From: Helopsaltes ochotensis
Lineage: Eukaryota; Chordata; Aves; Passeriformes; Locustellidae
DNA length: 64,000 nt
NCBI GenBank assembly: GCA_013400155.1
Contig: VXBM01000237.1
Coordinates: 241,793 to 305,792, forward strand
Direction of reading: 5' to 3'
Of the stretch, positions 40,301 through 52,269 are shown piece by piece (position 1 is the first letter of the stretch; every line of letters begins with the position of its first letter). The notes under the pieces were generated by a model. That model made no database searches. It was not told where the DNA came from and saw nothing but the letters and a program-made list of their open reading frames with translations. The translations under genes and the position numbers were made by a program.

Positions 40301-43300
40301 GGTCTTCTCTTCTGCAGCCAAACCAGAGATGCTTATCTTAATCAAGGCAGATTTAAACTTAAGAAGAAAAAAAAAAACCCTTAAATAGAACCCTTTATTA
40401 AAAATAAACCTTAAAAATTACATATTTCAGATCTGTTTATTAAGTACAGAAGAATCTGAGTATTCAGGAAAAGTATTGTTCAAAGTTAGTAGAAAAACAG
40501 CTGAACTTGTCAGTCCAGACTTAAAAAGGCAAGAGAGTCATCCAGAGTCTGCAGCAGAGACCTCCCCCACTGTGCTACTCACTTTAAGAATTTCCTGATT
40601 TTGCTGTGAAATTGGCTCTCCCAAGCTTGATAGTTCTTGGGGTTTTTTATGAGAAAGGGCAGCACTCTCTAGGCACCTGTTCTACACCACTTTCCCATCC
40701 CACCATGCAGACCTCCAGCAGTTATCACATATTGCACATTCTACAGGTGAGTTGAGCTAACAGCTTGCTCTTTTACTTGCAGGCAAATACATCAAAACTT
40801 GTCAAGTGCCAAAAGCATACCCTTGTCTAAAAGGTTCTTTTCCTCATCTCAATTTATTTAATTATCTCATTTCAACCAATAGTGGCCACAAAGATCACAA
40901 ACTGATGGACTATGAACTGCATTTTCCTCTACCGCTCTTGAGTAAATATTCAAGATTTTTCTCTTTTTTTGAGTGGGAAAAATCCTCTATTTCAAAAAAT
41001 CTTAAAGGATTTGGGATTTTAGTTCAATTTTTTCAAATGCAAAAGTACACTTTAAGAATTCTTCCCAATACATAACATCTTGAACTTTGTCTTAATGAAA
41101 GTTTGTATATTTTAATTGATTATAAATTCCTAATAATAAATTGATTATAAATGAAAGTACTACCTCCAAGTAATATTAAAAGTATTATCTCCTACCAAGT
41201 CAGAATATGTTCTTCACTGTTCTTTAAATAAAAGTCAAGAATTTGCATTACTGTGTAGGAATATATTACGCTAGCTACCTGGATAAAGAGTTAGTGAAAT
41301 AAAACATTACCTAGATAATGTTTTTGACAAAAGATTTGGCTAGTTGCAAGCGAGCATGCTTTAATGGTTGTTATTCAATTGGAATCTTGTTTGCTTCAAT
41401 AAATTCACTAAAAATCTGTATATTTATAATGAAACTTAATAGCAGTTATTAAAGTCAAGGATTTTGCTGATTGAAACTGTGATTAAAATTAGCTTTAAGT
41501 AATTTTGATTAAAAATTCAATCTTGCCTGTAAATCAGCACTAAGTTGAGTTACTCATTATTAATGCAAACATTTCCGAAGGAAAACACAAATAGTATTTT
41601 AATGATAAAGTCATTATAAAATTTAGCCTGCAAGCCATAATGTGATTCATAGCACACCCTCATGGTTGTCTGCCTCCTCCCTGCCCATTAAAAACCAAGA
41701 TGCTTCAATACATTGGCTACAACTTTATTGAAGGGCTAGCATCACTTTGGGGGACTTTGATGGTTTCTGTCCTGTTTCTGTATAAATGCAAAATGGAGGG
41801 AGTAGACAGACCTGGGTTGGCACAGAAAGCTACTGCGAGAGGGTGCAAGCCAACTTTGGAGATGGACTGAAACTGTGCCTACGAGGAGGACGATAGTGGT
41901 GAAGCCCTTTAGCAGGGCAGAAAGTCACCCTCGGGGAGAGGGAGGGGTGTGTGCCCAGGCAGAACACCTGGTTTGCTGCTGGTTTTCCTGGGCCGGCACA
42001 GGAATTTCTGTGCAGAATTCCAAGGTAGCTCAACACCCAAAATGATAGACTCTGGCACAGGAGAGATCACAAAGCCAGTACAGTCCGGGCAATGCTGCGA
42101 GACAGCGCAGAGGAGCAAGCTGTGCCCAGGCTCAGCCTGCAAAGCAGGCAGGCTGCCAGCTCCTCCTGAGCACTTTGCCTCCTGGCTCCCCTTCTCCATT
42201 AGCAAAGAGCAGGTATTAAATACAGATCTCTAAGAGATTTTGAAACTTATTACAAAAGTTGCTCTGCAGAAAGCTGAGTTTATCACACTGACTGATCACA
42301 GGCAGAGGTGGTAGAACAAGGAAGAGAATCGCTTGAAATACTCTCTTCACATTCAGATTGTCACTGCAGAGAAATAGCAGCAGCAACTGCATACTTGCAC
42401 ATATTCCTTCAGCTTTTTTAATTTACCCTACAAGCAGCAGACGGCTCTTGATAGAGCACCACAAAAGGAGTGTCTGGAGGCTTGCAGCCTGTGCAGCCCC
42501 TGCCAAGGGCTCCCTGCAGCACTGCATTTGCTTACCCAGACCCTGTGCCACAGGCAGACACAGAGACCCTGTCCCGTCCTCTTCTTCTGGATAGACCACT
42601 GCTGCTGCTTTGTTTTTCTCATTACTGAAAAGCGCTCTCTCACCTTATTCCCCAGAGGAAGGCACAGGCAGAAGGGAGCCAGGGTGCTGGGCAGCCAAAG
42701 CTATACATACCAGCAGTAGCAGTTCAGAATGGGAATTGGTTCCTGGTTCCCCTCCACGCCCTGCTACATGTATGGCCACGGAGGAAAACACAACCACATG
42801 ATTGCACAGTAACCCAAGAAACCCATCCAGGTTACCTCAGCTTAGAAAGAAATACCATTGCAGAAAAGGGTGTGTAACTCAGCAGAAGCCAAAAATGTTA
42901 ATATGTAACTGTAAGGAAGAGTTTTGTGAGGTAAGTGCTCTGGTTCACTTCTAATTGTCTTTAATAGTTTATTGATATTAACACCAAAATCAGTCTAGAG
43001 AACCAAACTGAAAGGAAGTACAGAAAACACAAAATTATGCATACAAATATATCTAAACTAAAGGGGTTTTTAATCTGGTACTACTAGAGAATGTAATTGA
43101 AGCCAACATTCATTTTACAGGTTTTACAGAGAAAAATTATCTCAGAAATAACTGTTTTACATTTTGTTTATTACAGAAATTGTGCAGGCACTGCCTGTAC
43201 TTGAAACAGCATGGTACATGGTACACTTCAAGGACCTGAGAATTTAATTTTTCAAAAACAATTTTTAAGTGCAGCTTTACAATTGGAAAAAAAAAAGTTA

Positions 43301-45480
43301 TGATTAAAAAACTATGAGGCCAAATAAATAAGTTCTTCAACTAGAGAACTTGCTTATTAGAAGGGGAATCTACTTGTGGCTGTGTTTGGCTCTATTTTTT
43401 TCTTTAACTGAAGCCTCTCCAAGTTCAGATAACTGGCTGAATTCAAGTCGATCACTCCCAAGCAGCATTATCTCATTACATTTAGACTAAGGAGAGCAAA
43501 GTGCCACATCCATTTTCTCTCCAAGCCTGTTTCACATACATAATGTTAACTTATGGGAAGTACAGAAGCACTCATACTTCCACCATGGTTCTGGATATTT
43601 CCAGTAATAGTCCATTTCTGTGGTGTCATCTTTTGGACTGGGAAGGGAGTGCAGCAAAAGGAGTGAAGATGATTCTTCGGCAACTCTTAAGTATCAGGGC
43701 GGAAACATTTAAGGTTTTTATTTATACATCCTGCATAAAAAACCAATGCTATATGGTACAAATAGAGAGCCTCAAGAAAAGTATTAAACCTACCAAAAAT
43801 GTAGAACCTCAAGACTAAATATTTAAAGTTGCAGTGAGAGGAAGTTGTACCGCCAGCCACGAACCACAGTGCTCTGTACACACAGTCTGCTAGGAGGCTT
43901 AAAAGTCACTGTCAGGGCATACAAGTGTCACCCTGTGCATGTAAGTGACAGTGCTGTTTCTCTGCAAACTGCTGCAGACTGACACCAACAGTTGAACTGT
44001 GAAACAGAGATACAGGAGCACCTCCACCAAGGTATTACAAAGCTCAGACTCCAGCTCCTGCAATCCCTTTAGTACAAAGCTGTTCTAAAGCACTAAATTG
44101 CTTCTGAAAGCCATGATACATTGCAGAAATTTGTTAGGGACAGATAGCAAGTAACTCACTAGTTACCACAAGTTTAGACTTCAGACTTTGGTAATTTAAG
44201 ACTTTCTGAAATTATGGTTTGCTAGATCTATATATGGAGTTCAAACTAAAAACTTTGCTGAAAAGCCTTCATTTACTCTCCTTTAAGTGTGGTTCTGGAA
44301 GGAGCTGGCAGGTCACCCTATAATGGGGAAACAGACACAGCATTTAAAGTATTTAAAAGTCATTCAAACAGCCTATACATTGTGAAACATGCCTAGAAGA
44401 AAATACCTGTTCTGCTTCTAAAGTAAGTTTCCTGTTTCTGCAGAACTTCCAGGTCCTCTCACTGATCACTACCAGCTCCGTTTTCAATCAGTTTTTTTTC
44501 ACAAAACCTACAGAATGTGGATACAGACTTATTTCAGCACAGTCCCAAACAAGTCAACTTTCACTGTTTATTTTCAGCACATACTGACAAGGACTTAAAT
44601 CACACCACTGTTGATTAAAACAAGTCACTTGACTACATCTGATCTGTTCAGAGATTCAGAGCCTGGTTTTGCAAGCAAATGTGGAACTGTTAGAAATAGC
44701 ACACTCCAAGACATATCTGCTTGAAACATAGAAGCTGGCCTAATTGGATAACAGTAGAATTCAGGTACGTCAATCTTTAAGACTAATACCCAAGGTAAAT
44801 TTATTCTCTACAGTGTCAAATCATATACTTCAGAGATATTATTTCATTATCTGACAGCATAAAGCCTATGCTGGAAGGCATTCCTAAATGGTTAATGGTC
44901 ATTGCAGCACAGGAGGATAAGGACACAGCCAGTCTAACTTGCCTGAAACTTTCACCTAGCATTGTGGAAAAAAGGCTAAATATATCTCTCAGCTTTACAT
45001 GGTGGTATGAACTGCACCTTCTTTACTGATTATGAAGATTTGGTTTGCGGGGTAGATTTGTTTGTTTGCTTTTAGTTTAATTTTCAGTACAGCGATAAGC
45101 CTAGTGAAATCAGATTTTTCACCATGTAACTGGATTTGAGTTGTGCTTTCTACTGCACCTTTTACAAGACCATGGGAATACGCAAGAAACCACACACTCA
45201 GCACAGCTTAAAGAACAAAGCTACAGCAAAGCAGCATACCAGTCTGCAACAAGAAATGTCTTTTTCTAAACTCAGATAGGAGAGCAGACCTAAGTACATG
45301 GTGTCTGGAAAGACAAAACTGCACAAAACTGCATCCTCTCCCTCTCCCCCACCCCGCCCCGACTTTGCTTCCTTAAGGAAAAGAATTTATCGTGCAAAAC
45401 AGGCAGTGATTTGTTTCGGTGTATCGCATAGATTAAGATGACACCGTATTAAAAAAAAATCCACTAAACAGAAGACCCCT
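37366..45480 (-). other. LPAR3: LPAR3 first intron (inferred)
   Basis: About 8 kb between the coding exon and the CpG island, without a recognised coding exon. An AT-rich block at 41090-41660 looks enhancer-like. A GC-richer block at 41830-42230 and 42450-42720 carries short open frames but no recognisable protein. Extra non-coding LPAR3 exons could be hidden here. Confidence 0.6.
41090..41660. promoter_or_regulatory. AT-rich enhancer-like block with a repeated homeodomain-type motif
   Basis: The 14-base word AATTGATTATAAAT occurs twice in the same direction, at 41114-41127 and 41139-41152, 25 bases apart. TAAT and TTGATT cores are frequent through the rest of the block. This resembles conserved developmental non-coding elements, but conservation cannot be judged here. 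Confidence 0.25.
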
Positions 45481-46140
45481 GGCCGGCGCCGGCAGTCCCC
45501 AGCAGCTGCCCGCGCCTCAGCAGAGCGGGGCCCCCGCGCACCCAGGGCTGTGCAAACGGAGTCTCTAGTGCACGGAAACTCACGGGGCTGTGTTTGTACC
45601 TCCGTGTCCGCAGGCACCGCGACGCCTCCGGGACAGAGCGGCAGCANNNNNNNNNNNNNNNNNNNNNNNNNNNNNNNNNNNNNNNNNNNNNNNNNNNNNN
45701 NNNNNNNNNNNNNNNNNNNNNNNNNNNNNNNNNNNNNNNNNNNNNNNNNNNNNNNNNNNNNNNNNNNNNNNNNNNNNNNNNNNNNNNNNNNNNNNNNNNN
45801 NNNNNNNNNNNNNNNNNNNNNNNNNNNNNNNNNNNNNNNNNNNNNNNNNNNNNNNNNNNNNNNNNNNNNNNNNNNNNNNNNNNNNNNNNNNNNNNNNNNN
45901 NNNNNNNNNNNNNNNNNNNNNNNNNNNNNNNNNNNNGCCGGCCCTAACCCGTCCGGCCCCGCCCGCCCCGCACCTGCCCCCGGCAGCCAGCGGGAGAGCT
46001 CGCCCGGCCTTTGTTCCCTCCCGGGACCAAGGTTTGGCTCTCCCCGGCACGGGCGGCTGCGGGGAGCGCTAGCGCGACCCCCGAGCGAGAGGGAGCCGCA
46101 CAAGCCTAAAGGGCTGTGCTGCCCGAAAAGCCCGTCAGAA
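45480..46140 (-). promoter_or_regulatory. LPAR3: CpG island, probable LPAR3 promoter and non-coding first exon
   Basis: Sequence on both sides of the N gap is GC-rich and CpG-dense (45480-45646 and 45937-46110), in sharp contrast to its flanks. It lies about 8 kb upstream of the LPAR3 coding exon and 3.5 kb beyond the candidate MCOLN2 end, the right place for the LPAR3 promoter. A minus-strand donor-like site (ACGGAG followed by GTACAA) at 45600/45599 could end the first exon. The core of the island is missing, so the start site cannot be placed. Confidence 0.55.
45647..45936. other. Assembly gap, 290 Ns
   Basis: A run of Ns inside the CpG island. The GC-rich core was probably lost in sequencing or assembly. 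Open frames spanning it have no meaning. Confidence 0.99.
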
Positions 46141-49100
46141 GGCCCATCATCATTCACACTTTAGGAAACAAAAGCAAAACCTAGATAAAATTGCAATAGC
46201 TTCTGCGAATAGAGCCGAACACTACCGACAGGTAGAACGCCAGACGTAGCTATTATTTGAAACATAATATAAAAGCAAACAAGAATCACTTCACACCCAA
46301 CAGATTCAGAAACTGTGATACAGAAGCTTGGCGGCTCATGCCATCTCCAAGGGGCAGAACTGAGCACACACAGCTTTGCAATCAAAGACAAGTCAAACTC
46401 AAAAGTAGACGGCAGTACAAAATCAAATTTAATCTGAAGCCTGTGATCAAATGGATCTGATCCATTGCTACCTACCTGAATCACTTACTGAGGCCAGGCT
46501 TATGGTCCACGTAGAGCAGACCTATGGACAGGTCTGCTCAGAGCTGAAGAACTGACAAAAGAAAATCTCAGCAGATCTCTGCCCCACTTCTCAGAAATCC
46601 TGGTAACACTTACAGCATGAAACTTAGGGTGTTAAAGCCAAGGTACAGCCTTGCACGTGAACATTATATATGAAATGCCAAACAGACTCCATTCCAAATT
46701 TTTTTTTCTGCTTTAACCAAAAAAAGAAAAACCTCAGAATAAGAGCCCCAAATCTTATTGGCCGTGTTCCCTTTTACTTGAATGCTCACCTTGAAGATGG
46801 CTCAGGAAATTTTCTTCTCTTTCTTCCTATCCAAGTCTCACTGTCCCATCCATTTCTATCCTCCTTTTTGTTAAGTCCTATAAGCAATTAGCAAAAGCTT
46901 CTTGTTCCCAGAGAACAAGACTATGAAAGGTAACAGCCCTTTTTCGGAGCACTTTGCAAAAGTTCCAGTTCTGCTTCCATTACTGTGCATCACCTCCTTA
47001 GCAGCTGGAGCGGGACCACCTATCAGCCAGCAACTGTGTTCAAATCTGTATTAATGTGCAGAATTCAGAGTCAACATATGCCAGATTTCCTGTTAAGTTT
47101 CACCTCTGTGGAATACAGAGCCAGTAATGGCCTCCAGCAAGTGTCTCTTATCTTTTTTCCAAGAGAAAGAAAAAAAAAAAAACCACACAGAACACCAGAT
47201 GGTGAAGATAAAAAATGGTTTCTACAGCACATTAGTGACCTGCTCTAATATGGTAGGGCTGAAGCAGCAGTCTAGCTAGCAAGCATTTCATGTGAATTTA
47301 AACCATAAAAAAAAAATCAATACTGGACAAGAAAGCTTTATGACTCCATTACAGAAATTAAGTCTTAAAATCAGTTAAGAATTATTAAGTATTCTCTGCA
47401 TTCCTTTTGTTGATAATGCTTTCCCTCATTCCCTGAGGGATTCCCTCACAAACAAGTATTTATCTGAGCAATGGTTTTGGCAGGTCACATTAAGAAAGAG
47501 TTGGAGCTTGAGTGAGGAGCCAGGGCTCCTGCACCATGGCTCTGTGTCAGGGCTGTGGGAGGCACCTCGCCTGCTTCAGGGAAGAGAAGCACCAGGTCTC
47601 TGGAGGTGATGAGCCTGTCACACTGTTCATACATTACATAATTAATTATCCACACACATGCTTTAGCATCTGCTTTTGCTAGGTTCCAGTCTCTAACCTA
47701 AGACTTCTGTAAGTACTGGGAGAGGGCAGAGCAGTAAGGAAAACACAATTCATATTCAGATATGATGGAACTGTTTGATTTAGAAAGAGGCACTGCAGAA
47801 AGCTAACCAGTAAAATAGCAGCAAATTCAGAAAACACCAGCATCTTGTACATAACCAAGTAGCTTGCCCATTATAAGGGACAGAGGGACCTTGGCAATCA
47901 GTTAATGCTGACCCTTCTGCAGACTGCAGAGTTTTTGGGTTATCCAGGGCCCCAAAGCATACACCAGAAGACTAACATTGACCCAAATAAGTTCTGCAGA
48001 TAAGCACCTGAGAAAAATTGACTCCTCTAACAACAGTGGAAGACAGTAATGCTCTAGATCACACAATAGATGAAAAGACAATTACAGAAAATCCTTGTTA
48101 AGAGCACAGTGTTTTGGTTGTTGGTAGCAATTTCAGTTATAGCCACAAGCTGTAGTGAGATTAGGCCACAACAACATACTGCACAGACCAGGATGGGAAA
48201 AGAATTCACTTTCCCAACTAGATTTCAGCAATAGAAACATTAAAATGTGCAGAGCCTGGATGCATCAAAATCCTGACACCAAAAAATCTGTTCTAGACAC
48301 CTAGCTGCAGCCTAAGCAAGGCAAAATAGCATTAACTTTCAACAACAACTGTAATTGTTACAAAGGTAAACACCAGGCAGGAGATTAAAATAAACAAAAC
48401 GGGGAAAAAAAAGCTGCCAGTCATCTCCCTTGTATGAGGGCAGCATTTTGAATTGCCCTTGCCATTTGAAACACTAACAAGCCAGAACCTGCAGAGAACA
48501 CCATTGGTAGTTATGAACACACAGCAAGACCAAGTCCTAGCCAACACACTCACATCTTCAGCTAAAGAGTGGGGTTTTCTTTGAGAGCAAATAGTGGAGA
48601 GACAAAAGTGGAGCATCTACTATAACAGTACACCCACCCCAGGAACTCCTGAAAGTTCCAGAAATACCTGGTTAATATTTATGCACTACTATCCTGGAAG
48701 TGCTTTTAAGCTCCCCAAAGTCCTCTGTTCTCATTGAAAAAAGTTTATAAAGAGTCAAGGGGAAAGTACAGACTTTACAGTTGACCATCCCAAAGATAGC
48801 TAGAAAGTCACCTGAACAAACCAACTGTAAGACTCAGTTGCTACGTTTTCTTCCAATTGACATGGGCTTGAAATAGAAGTAAAATTCTATGGCACTGTTT
48901 TTGTCTGAATTTGTCGTCTGGATTATGACAATACAACAGTATAATACTACCAAAAAAAACACACACCCCCCCCAAAAATATTTCCAGCAGCCTTCAGATA
49001 ATGCTTTCCATTAAAGTTTCCAACCATGCAAAAAAGTATTTAACTATAGCTAAAGCAGCAAGTTTAATCTGGACACAGTACAAATCAATATTGTGGGTAT

Positions 49101-49347
49101 AATAGAAAAGACAGCCCAAAGTGGTAGAAGGATAACAAACTGCTTTTTAGCAAAGCTGTTAAAGAAAAGACTGTGACCTATAAGTGGTTTGTGTTAAAAT
49201 GATATACAAGAGGGAAAACAGCAATTACTTTCCACTTTTGTGCAGCTTTTTAGTTTCACATAAATTCAATTCAAATAAATTAAATGTGCCAAGTAGAAAT
49301 GACAAGCTGAATGCATCAAGTGAAAAAATCTCCTCCCTTCTTGACTT
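46141..49347. other. Spacer between the LPAR3 promoter and the MCOLN2 3' end
   Basis: AT-rich intergenic DNA with A-runs (for example 47170-47182) and no recognised gene. It may contain distal MCOLN2 3' UTR. Regulatory elements of LPAR3 would be expected here, but none can be named from the sequence. Confidence 0.55.
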
Positions 49348-49353
49348 TTTATT
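49348..49353 (-). terminator. MCOLN2: Candidate MCOLN2 polyadenylation signal
   Basis: AATAAA on the minus strand about 280 bases past the tentative stop codon. If exon 13 reads through its donor instead, the AATAAA at 50019-50014 would be the nearer signal. Confidence 0.3.
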
Positions 49354-49633
49354 TAATACTTTTAAACACAGAATTATTTTTTAAAAATTATTTTCACATA
49401 ATTATTTTTCTTATTAACAACAGTTGATTCAAGGTCATCTTCCTTCCTCCTCAAGGTTATTAGCAAACAGATCTTCCACAGTCAATGCTCAAGGATCAGT
49501 CTTCTCTAATATGACAGAACTTGAGGGAAGGATACAGAATTCTTCCCAGCTTTCCTCCAGACACAGCCTCTGGGTCTCCTGTTGGTCAGCCAGCTGCTGT
49601 CACATTAAGAGCTTTCTTCCCCCCAAACCTTAA

Positions 49634-49724
49634 TTAGCAAGGACGAGCCTGTTCATGAGGCAGATCCAGATGGCGAGTTCCACTGCAATTTGGAGAGTTA
49701 TCCTTCTCCGTATCACTATGCTTT
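49634..49724 (-). CDS. MCOLN2: Tentative MCOLN2 exon 14 (C-terminal tail)
   Basis: Joining here from exon 13 completes an arginine codon and continues RKHSDTEKDNSPNC, ending in TAA at 49636-49634 after 30 further codons. The start resembles the RRKRSDDH of the human tail, which is also split across exons 13 and 14. Against it, the acceptor (GCAAAG) lacks a pyrimidine tract, and the tail would be longer than the few residues found in human. The alternative is a read-through of exon 13 that stops at 50813-50811. Confidence 0.3.
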
Positions 49725-50829
49725 CTTTGCATATATCAGTGGTAAATTTCAATGTGGAGCCATCAATTAATAAGTATCAAGTTGTCATCACTCTGTTGTC
49801 TGCAAAGAAAAAAATTCACAATTCTCCATTCAGCAAGAAATGTAATAGGAAACACCTACCCATATGAGCTCAGTTTTGATCCTTCTCCAGGTGCAACTCT
49901 AACACCTGCACTGGACAATGATGCAAAAACTTCTACAGTAGCAAAAGCTCTAGATTTTCACTCTCACTTCCAAGCTTGTGCCCTCAGTACTGCACAGCAT
50001 ATTATGGTGTATATTTATTATGCTCAAGCACACAAATCTTCTCAACAGTGATTTGCAGGTGAAACCTGAAGCTGGACCTGGCTGGAATTCTTGTTAACTA
50101 GTTGGTTTTCCTGGGCCACCAGCAGCCACTGGGATACCTGCCCATCATTATCTCACAAGTTCCTTTTTTGGCTGTGGGGTCCCCCTCTGCCAGGGTACCC
50201 CAAAAGTATAAAATTGCATTTCACAAAAGCATCAGTATATAAGTAGACAACTATCCAACTTCTAAAGCGGGATCTGTTACACCAGTTGTGATTAAGTTGT
50301 TCATCTCTCATCACCACCTTAAAAAGAACTACTGCTACAGTGCCTACAAGAAGACATTTACCAGTGTGTTTCCAACGTTCTGGCAGATGATGTTCAAACA
50401 GTTTGCCTCAAACACAGCACAGTTTTGGGAATAAGCACCAACCTCCAGCTGAATCACCCTCTCACCTTCTGCTACTACTCCAAGCTAAGTAGCAAAGTTT
50501 TTTAGAAACAGACAACTTGAATCAAAGACTTCGTTTGCTCCAGAACCCTTGTAGTTTCATGCTGTACTCCACAGTCCTCTCATCAGCTTTTGCATACTGG
50601 TTTTCATAAGACTATAACAGTCAAAACGTGTTTAAGCTCAGAATTGCTGCCTTTGCATCATCAGCTGACTAAAGACCTAACTTGAAGTGAAGTACAGGAG
50701 GAACAACAGCATCCAAATATTACACAGGCTGAATGCCAGATACTCCAGCATTTGTGAGGCAGAATTTTGCAATGAGAAGCCAACTGTTGTACTTCTCAGG
50801 AAAACACTCTTCAAAAACACCCTACTGAC

Positions 50830-50945
50830 CTCCTGCAGCAGCAGATGAATGGAAAAGAAGTTCTGTCTTTTCTGTAGCCAGCACTGCTATGGTCTTTTAG
50901 AAATTCATGTAAATCTGTTACTGGAAAACCACTTTGTTGGTATTT
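50830..50945 (-). CDS. MCOLN2: MCOLN2 exon 13 (cytosolic C-terminal tail)
   Basis: The acceptor TTTTCTTTCAG ends at 50946. In phase 0 it reads KYQQSGFPVTDLHEFLKD and runs to a FICCCRR cluster, aligning with human KFQQNGFPETDLQEFLKE and its CICCRRR. This is the short cytosolic tail after TM6; the cysteines are candidate palmitoylation sites, as in other TRPMLs. The donor AGGAG|GTCAGT at 50830/50829 is acceptable, leaving two bases of a split codon. If unspliced, the frame adds RSVGCF and stops. Confidence 0.88.
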
Positions 50946-52062
50946 CTGAAAGAAAAAGCATTTCATTTACAATACATGAGGAGTTACTGGGATGAAACTT
51001 CCTAAAATTTCCACTAGATTATGACTGTTAAACCAGATTATTTGGTTCAATTCAGTATTGTTGTAGGAAGGAAAAAACCCATTCACATCCTAGAAATACT
51101 ACATAGCTTGCTTTGTTCCACCAACAATGTAAGTGACAGAAAATTCACATTATTTCACAGATTCTCTTATGTTTATTTGTTGCCCATAAGGTCAAGCAAG
51201 TGATCTCAGGCCATAATGGTATTGATTCTGCCTTGTTCACAATGAGCTGCTGTGCTCACTGCAAGTGCCCTGGGCTCCTTTTCTCTAAGAACTCTAATTT
51301 TGGATTTGAAGGATTCCAGTGTGACTATTCAACATTGCCATGCTGAAAAAAGCCACAAAAAAGCCAAGCTCAGCATACTGAAACAGGTCCCAATTGATTT
51401 GTGTGAAATGCTCAGAGGGAAGAGTCAGTAAAGCACTGTTTTGCAGATCAGACCACCTAGTAAACTAAGAAGCACAGACAAGTTATATTTTGAGGTGCTT
51501 CAAAAGTGAAGCTCTTGCTCAGCCTGTTGTTCATGTCAGACCAGCCTTATTCTGCTGGCCTGGTGTCTGACACCAAGACAAGAAAGAAACGAGAGCTGAA
51601 GGGTGTGATCCACATTGCCTTCCCACTGGTCACTGAGACTACCAGGAGCACAAAGGGCAGAGAGCACTTGAGGTCAAGAACGGGAAATTACCAAAAACTT
51701 TGGTTCACTTTCAGACAGTCCATACTGGAAATGGATAGCACAGTTTTAACTTGAACGAGAAGTAGCACATCTCTCAGAAGACATTTCCTTTTAACCACAC
51801 ATTTCCAAGCAGCACATTAAGGAAGCCTAGACATCTAAATTACTTTAGAGTTATCTGCTTGAACCTTTCCAAACTCCTGCCAAAGGATGTCTCTGAGATG
51901 TCAGCAAACCCAGCCACCCTTCCAATTTTACCACAGATTAAACAAAAATATTTTAATAATCTTATTACACATCAGAACCAATAGTAGATGGCACGGTGTT
52001 GAGTGATTAACAAGAATGAATACAAAACTGATGAGAAGTGTAACATAAAACAAATGCTTTAC

Positions 52063-52269
52063 CTTTATGGTGTCATAGGAGTCAGTAATGAGTGCAATAA
52101 AAAGGCTGAGGATCATGTATATAAACAGACTAATGAAGGAGTACAGATATAATCGGCTGAACATCCACACCAGCGAGCTCTTCTGTTGGATTTGAGCAAA
52201 TGTTGCAAACATATCATCGCCATTGACCAAAGAAAACAGACATTCAGCCACTGTGTTCAGATCTTCAAA
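52063..52269 (-). CDS. MCOLN2: MCOLN2 exon 12 (pore loop and TM6)
   Basis: The exon has 69 codons in phase 0, acceptor TTTTCTAG and donor AAAG|GTAAAG. It encodes the pore helix and the selectivity filter NGDD in SLVNGDDMFATF, then the second pore helix and TM6 (FISLFIYMILSLFIALITD). All key filter residues are intact. The match to human TRPML2 is nearly complete. The open frame here begins with GTG (valine of NTVAEC), which is internal and not a start. Confidence 0.96.

Larger units (their letters stand above)
29670..45646 (-). other. LPAR3: LPAR3 gene span (lysophosphatidic acid receptor 3)
   Basis: The gene reads right to left. A probable non-coding first exon in the CpG island near 45.6 kb leads, through an intron of about 8 kb, to a coding exon (36608-37365), an intron of 6.3 kb and a final coding exon (29919-30268). 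This intron position, inside the TM6-start glycine codon after TVL, is the one I recall for the LPAR/EDG subfamily. The product is a class A GPCR at the plasma membrane that binds lysophosphatidic acid and couples mainly to Gq/11 and Gi. Both splice junctions are GT-AG and join in frame. The upstream boundary is inferred because the promoter is partly Ns. Confidence 0.85.

Noticed and set aside
41770..42233. TATA-like 'tgtataaatgc' with downstream open frames in LPAR3 intron 1
   Set aside because: A single loose motif without an initiator, splice or protein evidence.
45387..46164. Long frames of up to 256 codons on both strands through the CpG island
   Set aside because: They run across 290 Ns translated as X and through GC-rich DNA, so there is no evidence of coding.
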